Shown here one piece after another: positions 56,275 through 64,000 of a stretch of DNA of 64,000 nt. The DNA is taken from assembly GCF_013409205.1 (NCBI RefSeq), contig NZ_JACCAE010000001.1, positions 1,302,001 to 1,366,000 on the forward strand, read 5' to 3'. The stretch's first letter is position 1; the number at the start of each line of letters is the position of its first letter. The notes under the pieces were generated by a model. That model searched no databases. It saw only the letters and a list, made by a program, of their open reading frames with translations, and had not been told where the DNA came from. The position numbers and the translations under genes were made by a program. Source of the DNA: Janibacter cremeus (lineage in GTDB: Bacteria; Actinomycetota; Actinomycetes; Actinomycetales; Dermatophilaceae).

Positions 56275-58964
56275 TCCGAGACACCCCCCCGAGTCTCGCC
56301 CGGCCGATTCCCACCCGTGTCAGTCACGTTGGACGAGAGCCTTTCGTAGAAGGACCAGAACCTTTGACCTGCTACTTCACCATGGTGGATGTCTGCCCCA
56401 CGCGCGAGTGCTTCCGGCAGAAGCCAAGCGGCGACAAAGACCTGTTCAAAGCCCCCGTCAAGGTGGAGGTGGTTCGCAATCTCAACACTCGCCGCGTCCA
56501 TGGTCTTCCCATCATGCTCATCCTCACCGTGCTCGAACATCTCCGCGAAATCCTTACGACGCAGAGAGTCAAAGTGCGACTTTGCCCTTTGAGATCGACT
56601 CAAACGGCGAACGCGACCGGGCGCAATGCCTAAATGGTCCTGGTCAGCGTCGAGTACACCGAGAAGGAGATCAACGGCGGCTTGAGTTTTGGAGTCTAGT
56701 ATGTCAGACCATACTTCAGCAAAGTCACGGAAGAGTTCACTTCTCCCATTAAGACGCGCCTGCGCATAAGCGATACCTGATACTTGCAAGAAGAGAAGGA
56801 ACGGCTCGGCTTGATACGAGTACGCGATCGAGACATGTGTTCTCCGAACAGTAGATCGCAGCCGGTGCGCAGCACGGTCTGTAGCTGTAGCAAGGTAACG
56901 CAGCCGTTGTTGCAACTCGGAAGGCCGACCCTGCTCAAGAACATCACCCAGGAGATCGTCATGGGCGCGATAAAATGCCCATCCAAAGGCATCCGGACGA
57001 TCCGAGTCCAACTCGAGATCGACCCTGGCACTCATACGCGCGATAGGAAGGCGCATTTGCTGCGTCATTGCGTCAATCTTCTCCCGCTGGGCAACCATAG
57101 ATAGTTCTGGCCACTTATCGTCCACATCGTGATGGACCGATTCACAGGCATCGAATAGTTCTTCAGCGCTTGAAACAAGCACCCCGTCTAGTTTGTGGAG
57201 AAGCTCGTCCATCCGACTGAGCGCGGCTGCCGCTGGGAGCTCAGGCGTCTCGCTGAGACCCAGCACCCAGGGAAGCAGAGTTCCTTCGAGCTGTTCGATA
57301 ATGAGGTCGATCTGATCAACCACTTCACTTGCTATGGATCGTGCGGCAAGTTGATATAGATTGGCGTTTGAAGTTATCCGCCTCCCTTCCACGTTATACT
57401 CGAAGGTCAAAGCGTCTCTTAGTTCATGAAAAAGATCCAACGCTTGGGGGCCAATTCTGCGTTTATCTTCGCCCTGAGCCTGATGAACCATCCATTCAGG
57501 AAATCCCTTCCGTAGCGTCGATACGTAATCGTATAGACCTAGAACTGTTTGTGCATATGCGAGAATGGAGAAGTCAATGAGGTTGTGTTGGCGGGCTACC
57601 GTGACTTGCAGGGACGACGTGCTCTTACTGGAAGGACCATCCGAGGCGCGAGGTGTGATGGCATCCATAGCTGTCGCAACCACGACATCAGACCAGAGTC
57701 GAACCTCTTCAAACTGGCCTTGCGCTGCCAAGTATCTGGGAATCGGACTTAGACGTCCAACAAGGTCGTCCAGTTGAGCCGGTGCTCGATCGTCGAACTG
57801 GTCCGCCAATATGGATGACAGGTGCCTCTCGAACCACATGCCATCGGTGGGGCTGTCTGGCTGTAGCGTCGTAGAGGTATTGAGCGCCGTATCGACCTCA
57901 AACGTACTGGCGGTGAGCCAGTCTTTATGTTGCTCTCGGGGAACACCCCATTCCTCGACCCGGCTGAGCTCTTGCTTCTTTGTCGCGTATGCTATCCAAA
58001 TTGAAGTTATCGAGTGGACTATTGTGAGGGCGCGGGGATCTATTGACGCATATTTGGAGTCATGGCTAAATGACTGTTGTTCGCGGGCTCGAATAAGGCG
58101 ACCTAGGTCACGAAGTGTTTCAATAGAGTCGAGGGCTCTCCTACGACTGATTGCCACTCGTTGCCTTTGGGACGAACTGCCCGAACGAAGCGCGTAGTTT
58201 ATCCAGCGGGCCATGTCACGCTGTATGACAGGCAAGAGTTTCACAGGTTCAAGCAGTCCGTACAGTTGTGTCCTTAGTTGACCAAAGGATGTTGCAACCA
58301 AGGCAAGTAGCAGAGACAGGATCAACAGGGTTAGTCTGGTGGGCTCCTCACCCCAGAGTGGGAGTACAAGGATCGCCAGTCCAAAGAGAACGGCGTAGAC
58401 GTAGAGCACGGCGTAGGCCCGCCCGTTTGGAATCCGCGTCACAAGAGACCTGACTCTTGAGGTGGCATCGCGGTATGTGGTCGAGACGACAAAGGCCACG
58501 GTTGCGAAATAGACGCTAGCGAGCGTTCCTGTTACGGCCAATGTTGCGGCGACCAGATCCAGATACTGGGTGCCTCGTGGAGGCGCGGAGCCTAGCCATG
58601 CAGAAGCTATTTCCATTTGCGCTGGCATCCAAGTCCACGAGCGGACACTTTGCCGTAAGAATTGGGCGAAGGACTGGGTTACGGCAACACTTCCAAGAGC
58701 CACGAGAAGTGCGATGAAAGCGCGCAGGAGAGAAACAAGTATTATTGTTGCCACGCGGGCTGTTCGGCGCGAACTTTGCGCGATTCTGACCAGGAGCGCG
58801 GCCGTTTTGGCGTTCCAGTGGAGCCAGCGGCTGCGGAGTTTCCAATAGGTGGGATGCGAAAGCATTCTGACCCGTGCGGCAAGTATACGGGAACGCATCC
58901 AAGTTACTCCGTTTCGTTGGGACGGTCGCCATGCTGCGTGCTTCCAGCGCACGCGCAAGGACAT
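56271..58964 (-). CDS. Large cargo membrane protein with four TM helices and long soluble domain
   Basis: About 897 residues from ATG 58964; an in-frame ATG at 59051 is possible but overlaps the nuclease gene. Basic N-terminal ~65 residues precede TM1 (about 70-99), TM2 (136-161), TM3 (183-204) and TM4 (209-228). The soluble remainder (~670 residues) is helical with no catalytic motif I can name. The TM2-TM3 stretch FVVSTTYRDATSRVRSLVTRIPNGRAY vaguely resembles DUF2254-type membrane proteins. Base composition near 50% GC in places contrasts with the ~70% chromosome. It is coupled to the 313-residue protein and follows the nuclease after 26 bases. Confidence 0.6.
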   Translation of the reverse strand: MSLRVRWKHAAWRPSQRNGVTWMRSRILAARVRMLSHPTYWKLRSRWLHWNAKTAALLVRIAQSSRRTARVATIILVSLLRAFIALLVALGSVAVTQSFAQFLRQSVRSWTWMPAQMEIASAWLGSAPPRGTQYLDLVAATLAVTGTLASVYFATVAFVVSTTYRDATSRVRSLVTRIPNGRAYAVLYVYAVLFGLAILVLPLWGEEPTRLTLLILSLLLALVATSFGQLRTQLYGLLEPVKLLPVIQRDMARWINYALRSGSSSQRQRVAISRRRALDSIETLRDLGRLIRAREQQSFSHDSKYASIDPRALTIVHSITSIWIAYATKKQELSRVEEWGVPREQHKDWLTASTFEVDTALNTSTTLQPDSPTDGMWFERHLSSILADQFDDRAPAQLDDLVGRLSPIPRYLAAQGQFEEVRLWSDVVVATAMDAITPRASDGPSSKSTSSLQVTVARQHNLIDFSILAYAQTVLGLYDYVSTLRKGFPEWMVHQAQGEDKRRIGPQALDLFHELRDALTFEYNVEGRRITSNANLYQLAARSIASEVVDQIDLIIEQLEGTLLPWVLGLSETPELPAAAALSRMDELLHKLDGVLVSSAEELFDACESVHHDVDDKWPELSMVAQREKIDAMTQQMRLPIARMSARVDLELDSDRPDAFGWAFYRAHDDLLGDVLEQGRPSELQQRLRYLATATDRAAHRLRSTVRRTHVSIAYSYQAEPFLLFLQVSGIAYAQARLNGRSELFRDFAEVWSDILDSKTQAAVDLLLGVLDADQDHLGIAPGRVRRLSRSQRAKSHFDSLRRKDFAEMFEHGEDEHDGKTMDAASVEIANHLHLDGGFEQVFVAAWLLPEALARGADIHHGEVAGQRFWSFYERLSSNVTDTGGNRPGETRGGVSE

Positions 58965-58990
58965 TTTTAAGAGGGTTGACGAAAGGCTAG

Positions 58991-59770
58991 CTAAGTCAGC
59001 CTCTTCGAGTTCATGAGGTCTGCGTGGTCCCAGGCCACCATCGAGACCCATCGCACGTCAGTTGCCTCTTGAGTGTCATGGTCGCGGTCCACCTCAAATG
59101 CTCCGGTGTCGCAGTTGTCGCAAGGCTGCACGTCTTCCAACAGCGATGACCAGCCGCCGCAGTCCTTGCAGTAGCCCGCCGCCGTGCCACAGGAATCACA
59201 CACCCCGCCGCTCCAACCGAGGTCGTCACGAACCCAGATTTCTCCATAGCACTCGCCTACCGTGCATGCTTCGACCCCGAGAAACTCCTCGACAAAGTCG
59301 CTCCAGGGAGGAAGCAAGTCCTCAAGATGGTCCGCGTCGGTGGCTTCGGGCAACTCACGTAGCACGACCTTCGGATGATCCGCGATGGCTGCTCGTGCGA
59401 CGGCGCCCTCATCGAAGCCTCGGTGGGAATAGAGAACGCCCTTATCGACACCCGTGTCCAGACACTTCCCCACGAAGGCGTCAACGACTCCGAGGCCGAC
59501 CTTGCCCTTATATCGCTTAGCTTCGACGCCAATCTCCACGCGCTCGCCACAGACCTCGCCGGTGACGAGGGTGTCAATCTGCCGAGTTCGCCCGCTCTTA
59601 CCGACCCGTTTGACGTTGTGCTCAACCGTCGCGTTCGGGTCTTTGCTCGCTAGGAGGTCCTTAACGTCCTTTTCGAACGTCAGCCACTCAGGATCGGTGG
59701 TTGCGAGAGACTTAGGAGCCGATGGATCGGCCTCGTCATTACTCTCAGGCTCAACAGCGGGATCGCTCAC
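58991..59770 (-). CDS. Mrr-like restriction-type nuclease with Cys-rich C-terminus
   Basis: A 259-residue protein from GTG 59770. The Mrr/PD-(D/E)xK motif reads D66 (QIDTLV) and E83-x-K85 (VEAKRY), with a conserved FVGKCLDTGVDKGVLYS. After about residue 165 come CTVGEC, CDSC, CKDC and CDNC, eight cysteines that suit two zinc ribbons. It may cut foreign or modified DNA, with the ribbons aiding DNA or protein contact. A TAGATT box 8 bases before the GTG suggests a possible leaderless start. It lies directly upstream of the cargo membrane protein. Confidence 0.75.
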   Translation of the reverse strand: MSDPAVEPESNDEADPSAPKSLATTDPEWLTFEKDVKDLLASKDPNATVEHNVKRVGKSGRTRQIDTLVTGEVCGERVEIGVEAKRYKGKVGLGVVDAFVGKCLDTGVDKGVLYSHRGFDEGAVARAAIADHPKVVLRELPEATDADHLEDLLPPWSDFVEEFLGVEACTVGECYGEIWVRDDLGWSGGVCDSCGTAAGYCKDCGGWSSLLEDVQPCDNCDTGAFEVDRDHDTQEATDVRWVSMVAWDHADLMNSKRLT

Positions 59771-59826
59771 CCTGCCAATCTAGGTGATTCTCCCGGGCGT
59801 TTACGGGTGCGGCGCCTCGGAACTGG

Positions 59827-60900
59827 CTAATGCTTCGTCGACTCTGCGAGGCGCATAAGGTCACCCCTCGACCACAGACCCCCCGCAGTGATCGACGGAA
59901 CCTCGTCCCCTTGACCGAGACTCAGGATCTCGGAGACTCGCCGCCCCGTGATGTGTGTTGCCCCGACTGCCTCCATCTCGAACATGACGTCCGGAAGGGG
60001 CATCCGGCGCCGATGCGAGGACGCCTCCGCCGCCACCCTCCGCTCGAAGTCGATCTCATCGATAGCTGCGGTGCGCATGACTTCTTCGGCTTCGGACAGA
60101 ATCGTGGTCCCCTGAAGCAATTGAGCGAGAGGAAACGACTCAAAGGCAGGATGGGACACCACCCAAACTTCTGGAGTGCGATTAGTGACCGGGACAGGGT
60201 CTCGCCCTCGTCGCATGGCGACGGATCCCCTCATACCTCCCGCTCCTGCTGCCACCAAGGCCGTCGCCTCGGTGGGGTGCCAGGACAGGACTGGCGCAAG
60301 CGACCGCACATCATCCGAACTGACGTGACCGACCACCTCGGCCTCAATGTCTTTTAGGAGCTCGAGCACCTCTCCCTCCGGCAGCTCTGCGTCAGCACCC
60401 GGACCGAGGACCACCACGGACGTTGGGATGCCAGTGCCAAGAGTAGCTGCCAAGGTCAGTGAGTCGGCGAGCGGACTTCGGAGACCCGATTCCCGACCTC
60501 GCGCCACGATGTCCCCACCGACGTCGATCAGCACGATCTTGTCGACGTCCAATGATGATGAGAGTCGCCGGAGTTGGTCTCTAAGCCCGACCGCACCGCT
60601 GTCGAGATCGTGCAAGAAGATCCGGGCCCCGCTCGTCTCGGCCAGTCGAGGCAGCACGGACCTTCCCGGTGGAACTGTGTCCGCACGGGGGGTGATCTCC
60701 GCGGGTTCACCGTTGACGAGCGCCAGTCCAGTGAAGTCGGCACGAGCCCGGGGGCCGGGGATCGGATCGATCCGGAGGCGTTCCCATGCGCAGGTAGAGA
60801 CGAGAGCAGGACGCTCGTCGGTGTCCCCGAGGGCGCGTCGGGCAAGCAGTGCACCGACTGCATCGCCACCGCCGCCAGCTGCTACGTAGAGAGTCCTCAT
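59827..60900 (-). CDS. DUF1152 protein
   Basis: A 357-residue protein of unknown function starting MRTLYVAAGGGGDAVGAL, a glycine-rich nucleotide-binding-like loop, with KIVLIDVGGDIVARG. The family is widespread in actinobacteria and archaea. It is the first gene of the leftward cargo set, divergent from the gntR gene. A KorSA-type half-site lies in the shared intergenic gap, so its expression may follow that of the element. Confidence 0.75.
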   Translation of the reverse strand: MRTLYVAAGGGGDAVGALLARRALGDTDERPALVSTCAWERLRIDPIPGPRARADFTGLALVNGEPAEITPRADTVPPGRSVLPRLAETSGARIFLHDLDSGAVGLRDQLRRLSSSLDVDKIVLIDVGGDIVARGRESGLRSPLADSLTLAATLGTGIPTSVVVLGPGADAELPEGEVLELLKDIEAEVVGHVSSDDVRSLAPVLSWHPTEATALVAAGAGGMRGSVAMRRGRDPVPVTNRTPEVWVVSHPAFESFPLAQLLQGTTILSEAEEVMRTAAIDEIDFERRVAAEASSHRRRMPLPDVMFEMEAVGATHITGRRVSEILSLGQGDEVPSITAGGLWSRGDLMRLAESTKH

Positions 60901-60938
60901 GGGGCGATTGTGTCTCGGGGCCGCTGCAACCTCTACCC

Positions 60939-60955
60939 TTAAGTGGTATTAGCCA
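60939..60955. promoter_or_regulatory. KorSA-type operator half-site between DUF1152 and gntR
   Basis: TTAAGTGGTATTAGCCA matches the arms of the palindromic site upstream of pra (AAGTGGTAT plus GCCA). It lies 16 bases before the gntR start and 39 bases before the DUF1152 start, fitting autoregulation and possible control of the cargo. Confidence 0.65.
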
Positions 60956-60970
60956 GATGAGGTGTGAGTG

Positions 60971-61711
60971 ATGACCAGCCAGACCCCTGCGAAGTTCCGA
61001 CGCATCGCCGGCGACTTCCGCACGCGGATCCTCAGCGGGGAACTTCGTGCGGGCGACGAGGTGCCGAGCGAACGCGCTCTGGCGACCCAGTACGACGTTT
61101 CTCGACCCACGGCGACCAAGGCCCTGGCACTGCTCCGCACGGAGGGTTTCCTCACCTCGGTCCAGGGCTCAGGGACGTTCGTTGCCGACCTCAATGTCAG
61201 TCGCCGTCCACGTGATCGCTACGCGAGGGCCAAGCGGGCCGGTCGGATCTACAGCGGCAATGAGCGAGCCGAGATCGTCGCTGCGGAGGTCGTGGAGCAC
61301 CCCCCTTCGCACGTGGCGCGGGGTCTCGCGCTCCCGGAGTCAACGGCTGCAATTCGCCGTCGGCGCATTACGTGGGACGGCGAAGAACGAACCGAGGTTT
61401 CCACGTCATGGTTCAGTGCGGAGCTGGCCGCACCCGCCCCTCGACTCTTGTCGACTGAGCGCATCCGAGCGGGCACGGTGGCGTACGTCGAGGAGCAGAC
61501 CGGGCGCACCGCGGAGTACGCCCGCGACCGCATGACCGCACGAGCAGCTGGCGATCAGGACGCCCGCGACCTCGGGCTCAAAGACTCCTCGACGCCTGTG
61601 CTCCTCGTCGAGCACACCGTCTACGACGAGGCCGATTTCCCCATCGAATTCGCCGAGGCCATCTACCCACCTGGCCGCTTCACGGCCGAGCAGCGCTACA
61701 GCCTCTCCTAG
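60971..61711 (+). CDS. GntR-family regulator with UTRA domain (KorSA-like)
   Basis: A 246-residue repressor. The N-terminal winged helix (EVPSERALATQYDVSRPTATKALALLRTEGFL) is the GntR type. The C-terminal domain (VSTSWFSAEL, VLLVEHTVYDEADFPIEFAEAIYPPGRF) is UTRA. KorSA of pSAM2 is of this type and represses pra and its own gene. ATG 60971 follows GAGG and overlaps an in-frame GTG. Here the pra-like gene lies directly downstream, consistent with that role. Confidence 0.88.
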   Translation: MTSQTPAKFRRIAGDFRTRILSGELRAGDEVPSERALATQYDVSRPTATKALALLRTEGFLTSVQGSGTFVADLNVSRRPRDRYARAKRAGRIYSGNERAEIVAAEVVEHPPSHVARGLALPESTAAIRRRRITWDGEERTEVSTSWFSAELAAPAPRLLSTERIRAGTVAYVEEQTGRTAEYARDRMTARAAGDQDARDLGLKDSSTPVLLVEHTVYDEADFPIEFAEAIYPPGRFTAEQRYSLS

Positions 61712-61743
61712 CGAAGCCCAGCATCCACCGCGACATCGCTTGT

Positions 61744-61797
61744 ACTCCTAAGTGGTATATGCCACTTTGGACTAACTGGCACATACCACTTAGGAGT
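61744..61797. promoter_or_regulatory. KorSA-type operator palindrome upstream of pra
   Basis: ACTCCTAAGTGGTAT and ATACCACTTAGGAGT are perfect 15-bp arms. After one mismatch, TGCCA/TGGCA extend them, around a 12-base spacer. The right arm carries the pra SD (TAGGAG), so bound repressor would also block translation initiation regions. Two half-sites suit two repressor dimers. Confidence 0.8.
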
Positions 61798-61804
61798 GAG
61801 TCGA

Positions 61805-62233
61805 ATGGCAATGCAACGTCGCTTCCCGGTCGGTCACGCGGACGTCTTCCCCGCGGGTGCGTTCTTGAAGGGAGGTGTGGAGCCGGTGGCGGACTTCAAC
61901 GCGGAGCGGCGTGCGGACGGGTCGAGGCCGCAGCAGCTGGACAAGGACACGGGCTTGCCGATGTGGCAGGTGATGGTCCTGGACGCGGACGAGGAGGCCG
62001 GCAAGAAGGACACGGCAATCTCGATCAAGATCGCGGCGAAGGTGCAGCCGGTCCCTCCGGAGAACACGACGCCGTTCCCGTGGACTCCGGTGGAGTTCGT
62101 GGGCCTGACGGCTCTCGCGTACGTGGACGACAACGGCAATCGGCCTCGGCTGGCGTGGTCCTTCCGTGCGGAGTCGTTGAAGGCTCCGGGCAAGCCTGCC
62201 GCCTCCGGCTCGTCCGCGGAGAAGGCGGCTTGA
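61805..62233 (+). CDS. Pra-like activator of element replication, integration and excision
   Basis: A 142-residue protein with MAMQRRFPVGHADVFPAGAF, VEPVADFN, DKDTGLPMWQVMVLDAD and PWTPVEFVGLTALAYVDD, features I associate with the pSAM2 Pra family. Pra switches the element from integrated to replicating. The ATG at 61805 is preceded by TAGGAG at 8 bases. Control by the KorSA-like repressor is expected from the palindrome upstream. Confidence 0.75.
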   Translation: MAMQRRFPVGHADVFPAGAFLKGGVEPVADFNAERRADGSRPQQLDKDTGLPMWQVMVLDADEEAGKKDTAISIKIAAKVQPVPPENTTPFPWTPVEFVGLTALAYVDDNGNRPRLAWSFRAESLKAPGKPAASGSSAEKAA

Positions 62234-62234
62234 G

Positions 62235-62486
62235 ATGGGACGGCCGGTGGGTGCAGCGGCGTGGGCGCACGCGCTGGGTGTGCACGAGAACGACGTGCCG
62301 GGCGTGCTGTTCGGCCTGGTGCGTGCGCTGCGGGGCATCGATGAGCAGGTGATCAAGGTGCGCAGCCTCGTCCACTCGGGTCCGGACCCCGATCTGGACA
62401 CCGCACTGCTCGTGATGGAGCGGGCAACGCACGAGGCCACCGCTCAGGTCGAGGACGCGCACCGGGAGGTCGTGCGCCATGCGTGA
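62235..62486 (+). CDS. Small AICE protein of unknown function
   Basis: An 83-residue, mostly helical protein (GVLFGLVRALRGIDEQVIKV, ALLVMERATHEATAQVEDAHREVV). It starts one base after pra stops and overlaps the translocase gene by 8 bases. No family recognised. The tight packing supports a real gene. Confidence 0.6.
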   Translation: MGRPVGAAAWAHALGVHENDVPGVLFGLVRALRGIDEQVIKVRSLVHSGPDPDLDTALLVMERATHEATAQVEDAHREVVRHA

Positions 62487-63915
62487 GCACCCGCAGCGGG
62501 CACAGGGCGGTCTCGGCGATGACGTGGTTTCCGTTGTCGTGGAGGCCGCCCTGCGTGCGTGCTGGCTCCTCGTGCGCACGGCGTGGTGGCTGGCGGTATC
62601 GGCGGTGCGTCACCCGGCGGCGGCGGTCGTGGCCGTGCTCGGGGTGCTGCTCTGGCGCATGGTCAGCCCGACCCTCGTCGTGGCCCTCGTCGTCGCTGCC
62701 GCGCTGGGGCTCGTCGTGTGGCGGATGGTGTACCCGGCGTCGTTCGGGCGTCTGGTTCGTCCTCGGCTCTCGCAGGCGTGGCGGATGCCGGCCTATCGGC
62801 TGTACTGGCCGCACGTGGCCAGTCGGTGCGGGCTGGTGGTGACCCCTCGGAGCGAGGAGCGCACGGAGTGCGAGGTGGCGAAGCTGCGTCGCCTCCAGGT
62901 CACTCCGGCCGGGATTGAGCGGCTGCTGGTCCAGGTGCCGGTGGGTCTGACCTTCGATGACGTGGCGGCTCGGGTCGAGGCGGTTGGGCAGGCGTTCGGC
63001 TCGCGGTCGGCTCGGGTGGTGCGTGCTCGTCCTGGGCGGGTGTGGATCGAGTTGGTTCGTCGCGACGTGCTGGCACGCGTGGTCTCGCCCATCGCTTCGT
63101 CGGGCACGGACCTCGCGGGGCTGCCGGTGGGGTTGGCCGATGACGGCGGCGCGTGGCGGATGCGCCTGTCGGGCACGCACGCCTTGATCGCCGGGGCCAC
63201 GGGTTCCGGGAAGGGCTCGGTGCTGTGGTCGCTGATGGCGGGTCTCGCCCCCGCGCTGCGGGATGGCTGGGCGCAGGTGTGGGCCATCGACCCGAAGGGC
63301 GGAATGGAGCTTGGTCTCGGGCGGGGCTGCTTCGCGCGGTTCGAGGGCGGCGACGCGGAGGCGATGTGCGACCTCCTCGAGGAGGCGGTGAAGGTCAAGA
63401 GCGAGCGGGCGGCTCGGTTGGCGGACAGAGGACAGCGGCTGCACTCCCCTACGCCGGATGACCCGCATCTGGTGATCGTGGTGGACGAGCTGGCGACGTT
63501 GACCGCCTTTGCCGAGCGGGCCGTGACGCGCCGCATCGATCAGGCGATGGGTCTCCTGCTCACGCAGGGCCGCGCGGTCGGTATCAGTGTCGTGGCGGCG
63601 GTGCAGGACCCCGGCAAGGACGTGGTGACGTGGCGGGACCTCTTCCCGACCCGGATCGCGCTGAGGGTGGACAACCCGATCCAGGTCGACATGGTGCTCG
63701 GCGAAGGAGCGCGGGACAGCGGTGCCCGGGCCGACGAGATCAGCGAGCTGATGCCCGGTGTCGGGTACGTCCGGGTCGAGGGCACTCGCGCGATCCGTCG
63801 TGTGCGGGCGGCGTACCTCGCCGATGACGACGTGGTGGAGCTGTCGGACAGCATTCCCTCGCACGCGCCTCTCGGCCAGGGCGAGGAGACCGACGAGGGT
63901 GGTAAGGCGGCATGA
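62479..63915 (+). CDS. FtsK/SpoIIIE-type DNA translocase (TraB/TraSA-like)
   Basis: A 478-residue protein with two N-terminal TM helices (about 45-60 and 63-83), then a motor domain. Walker A is GATGSGKG (239-246), Walker B VIVVDELATL (332-341). In AICEs such proteins move double-stranded DNA between hyphae or cells, unlike single-strand conjugation systems. It lacks the long linker and gamma domain of chromosomal FtsK. Its TGA overlaps the next start (ATGA). Confidence 0.88.
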   Translation: MREHPQRAQGGLGDDVVSVVVEAALRACWLLVRTAWWLAVSAVRHPAAAVVAVLGVLLWRMVSPTLVVALVVAAALGLVVWRMVYPASFGRLVRPRLSQAWRMPAYRLYWPHVASRCGLVVTPRSEERTECEVAKLRRLQVTPAGIERLLVQVPVGLTFDDVAARVEAVGQAFGSRSARVVRARPGRVWIELVRRDVLARVVSPIASSGTDLAGLPVGLADDGGAWRMRLSGTHALIAGATGSGKGSVLWSLMAGLAPALRDGWAQVWAIDPKGGMELGLGRGCFARFEGGDAEAMCDLLEEAVKVKSERAARLADRGQRLHSPTPDDPHLVIVVDELATLTAFAERAVTRRIDQAMGLLLTQGRAVGISVVAAVQDPGKDVVTWRDLFPTRIALRVDNPIQVDMVLGEGARDSGARADEISELMPGVGYVRVEGTRAIRRVRAAYLADDDVVELSDSIPSHAPLGQGEETDEGGKAA

Positions 63916-64000
63916 GCCGGGCTCGGGGTACGCAGATCGGCAACGGCGTGAGTCGCGACGTGCGGCAGCGTGTCTACGGCACGCCGGTTGACGGGGTCAC
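63912..64000 (+). CDS. AICE gene cut by the window edge (possible replication initiator)
   Basis: Only 29 codons are visible (MSRARGTQIGNGVSRDVRQR...). Its start overlaps the translocase stop. In pSAM2-like elements this position is often held by repSA or a related gene, but nothing in the visible part shows it. Confidence 0.45.
   Translation, partial: MSRARGTQIGNGVSRDVRQRVYGTPVDGV

Noticed and set aside
55333..58964. Kiwa (KwaA/KwaB) defence system
   Set aside because: The membrane protein is more than four times the length of KwaA and the 313-residue protein shows no DUF4868 motif that I can see.
62479..63915. Chromosomal FtsK
   Set aside because: Too short, lacks the linker and gamma domain, and lies within the korSA-pra context.

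Overview
The window is GC-rich actinobacterial chromosome. Short ATGA/GTGA gene overlaps, frequent GTG starts, CIRCE-controlled groEL, an XPB-type helicase, DUF3027, DUF3263 and gpgS point to Actinomycetia. Gene content and style suggest Intrasporangiaceae, Janibacter-like, but I could not test this. Positions 1 to about 53,670 look like resident chromosome. From about 53,671 to the right edge lies an integrated element whose far end is outside the window.

Resident part, left to right: two acyltransferase-3 proteins (one cut by the window edge); citrate synthase, a lipoprotein and SerC; a MarR/MFS operon ending in a 27-codon membrane ORF; an AbiEi/DUF559 protein flanked by short GC-rich repeats; an NCS2 purine-type permease; DUF3027 and a cold-shock protein; an aldose epimerase; an MFS carrier; a helicase-associated protein and its likely partner XPB, separated by HMG-CoA lyase and a DUF4190 protein; a 62-63 bp tandem repeat; the ehuBCDA ectoine uptake operon; a response regulator, histidine kinase and HtrA protease set resembling mycobacterial MprAB-PepD; a DUF2339 membrane protein with a hairpin over its start; a WXG100 protein; a MacB/FtsX-type ABC exporter; a PhoD-like phosphatase; groL with two CIRCE sites; GNAT and DUF3263 proteins; a PLP decarboxylase; ung and an SGNH hydrolase; an HTH-TOBE regulator with modABC; an LCP protein; a PepSY lipoprotein; an acyl-CoA dehydrogenase; an MFS carrier; a secreted nuclease; a dioxygenase-like protein with folP2-like and gpgS genes; and a DinB-like protein.

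Integrated element (53,671 to the end): a 3' tRNA fragment on the minus strand marks a likely attachment site. The backbone genes korSA-like gntR, pra-like activator, a small ORF, an FtsK/TraB-type translocase and the start of another gene match the conserved module of actinomycete integrative and conjugative elements (AICEs, pSAM2 type). Inverted operator repeats sit in front of pra and a related half-site lies between gntR and the divergent cargo genes. Integrase, excisionase and probably Rep should lie beyond the right edge.

Cargo between the att site and gntR is visibly lower in GC. Reading leftward it is a DUF1152 protein, a Mrr-like nuclease with four Cys pairs, a large membrane protein with four predicted TM helices and a ~670-residue soluble part, and a 313-residue protein of unknown family translationally coupled to it. 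The layout suggests an uncharacterised defence-like system; this is the strongest candidate for something new here. Another unexpected observation is that the EhuD permease carries an N-terminal module resembling the DUF4190-type protein encoded at 18,149.
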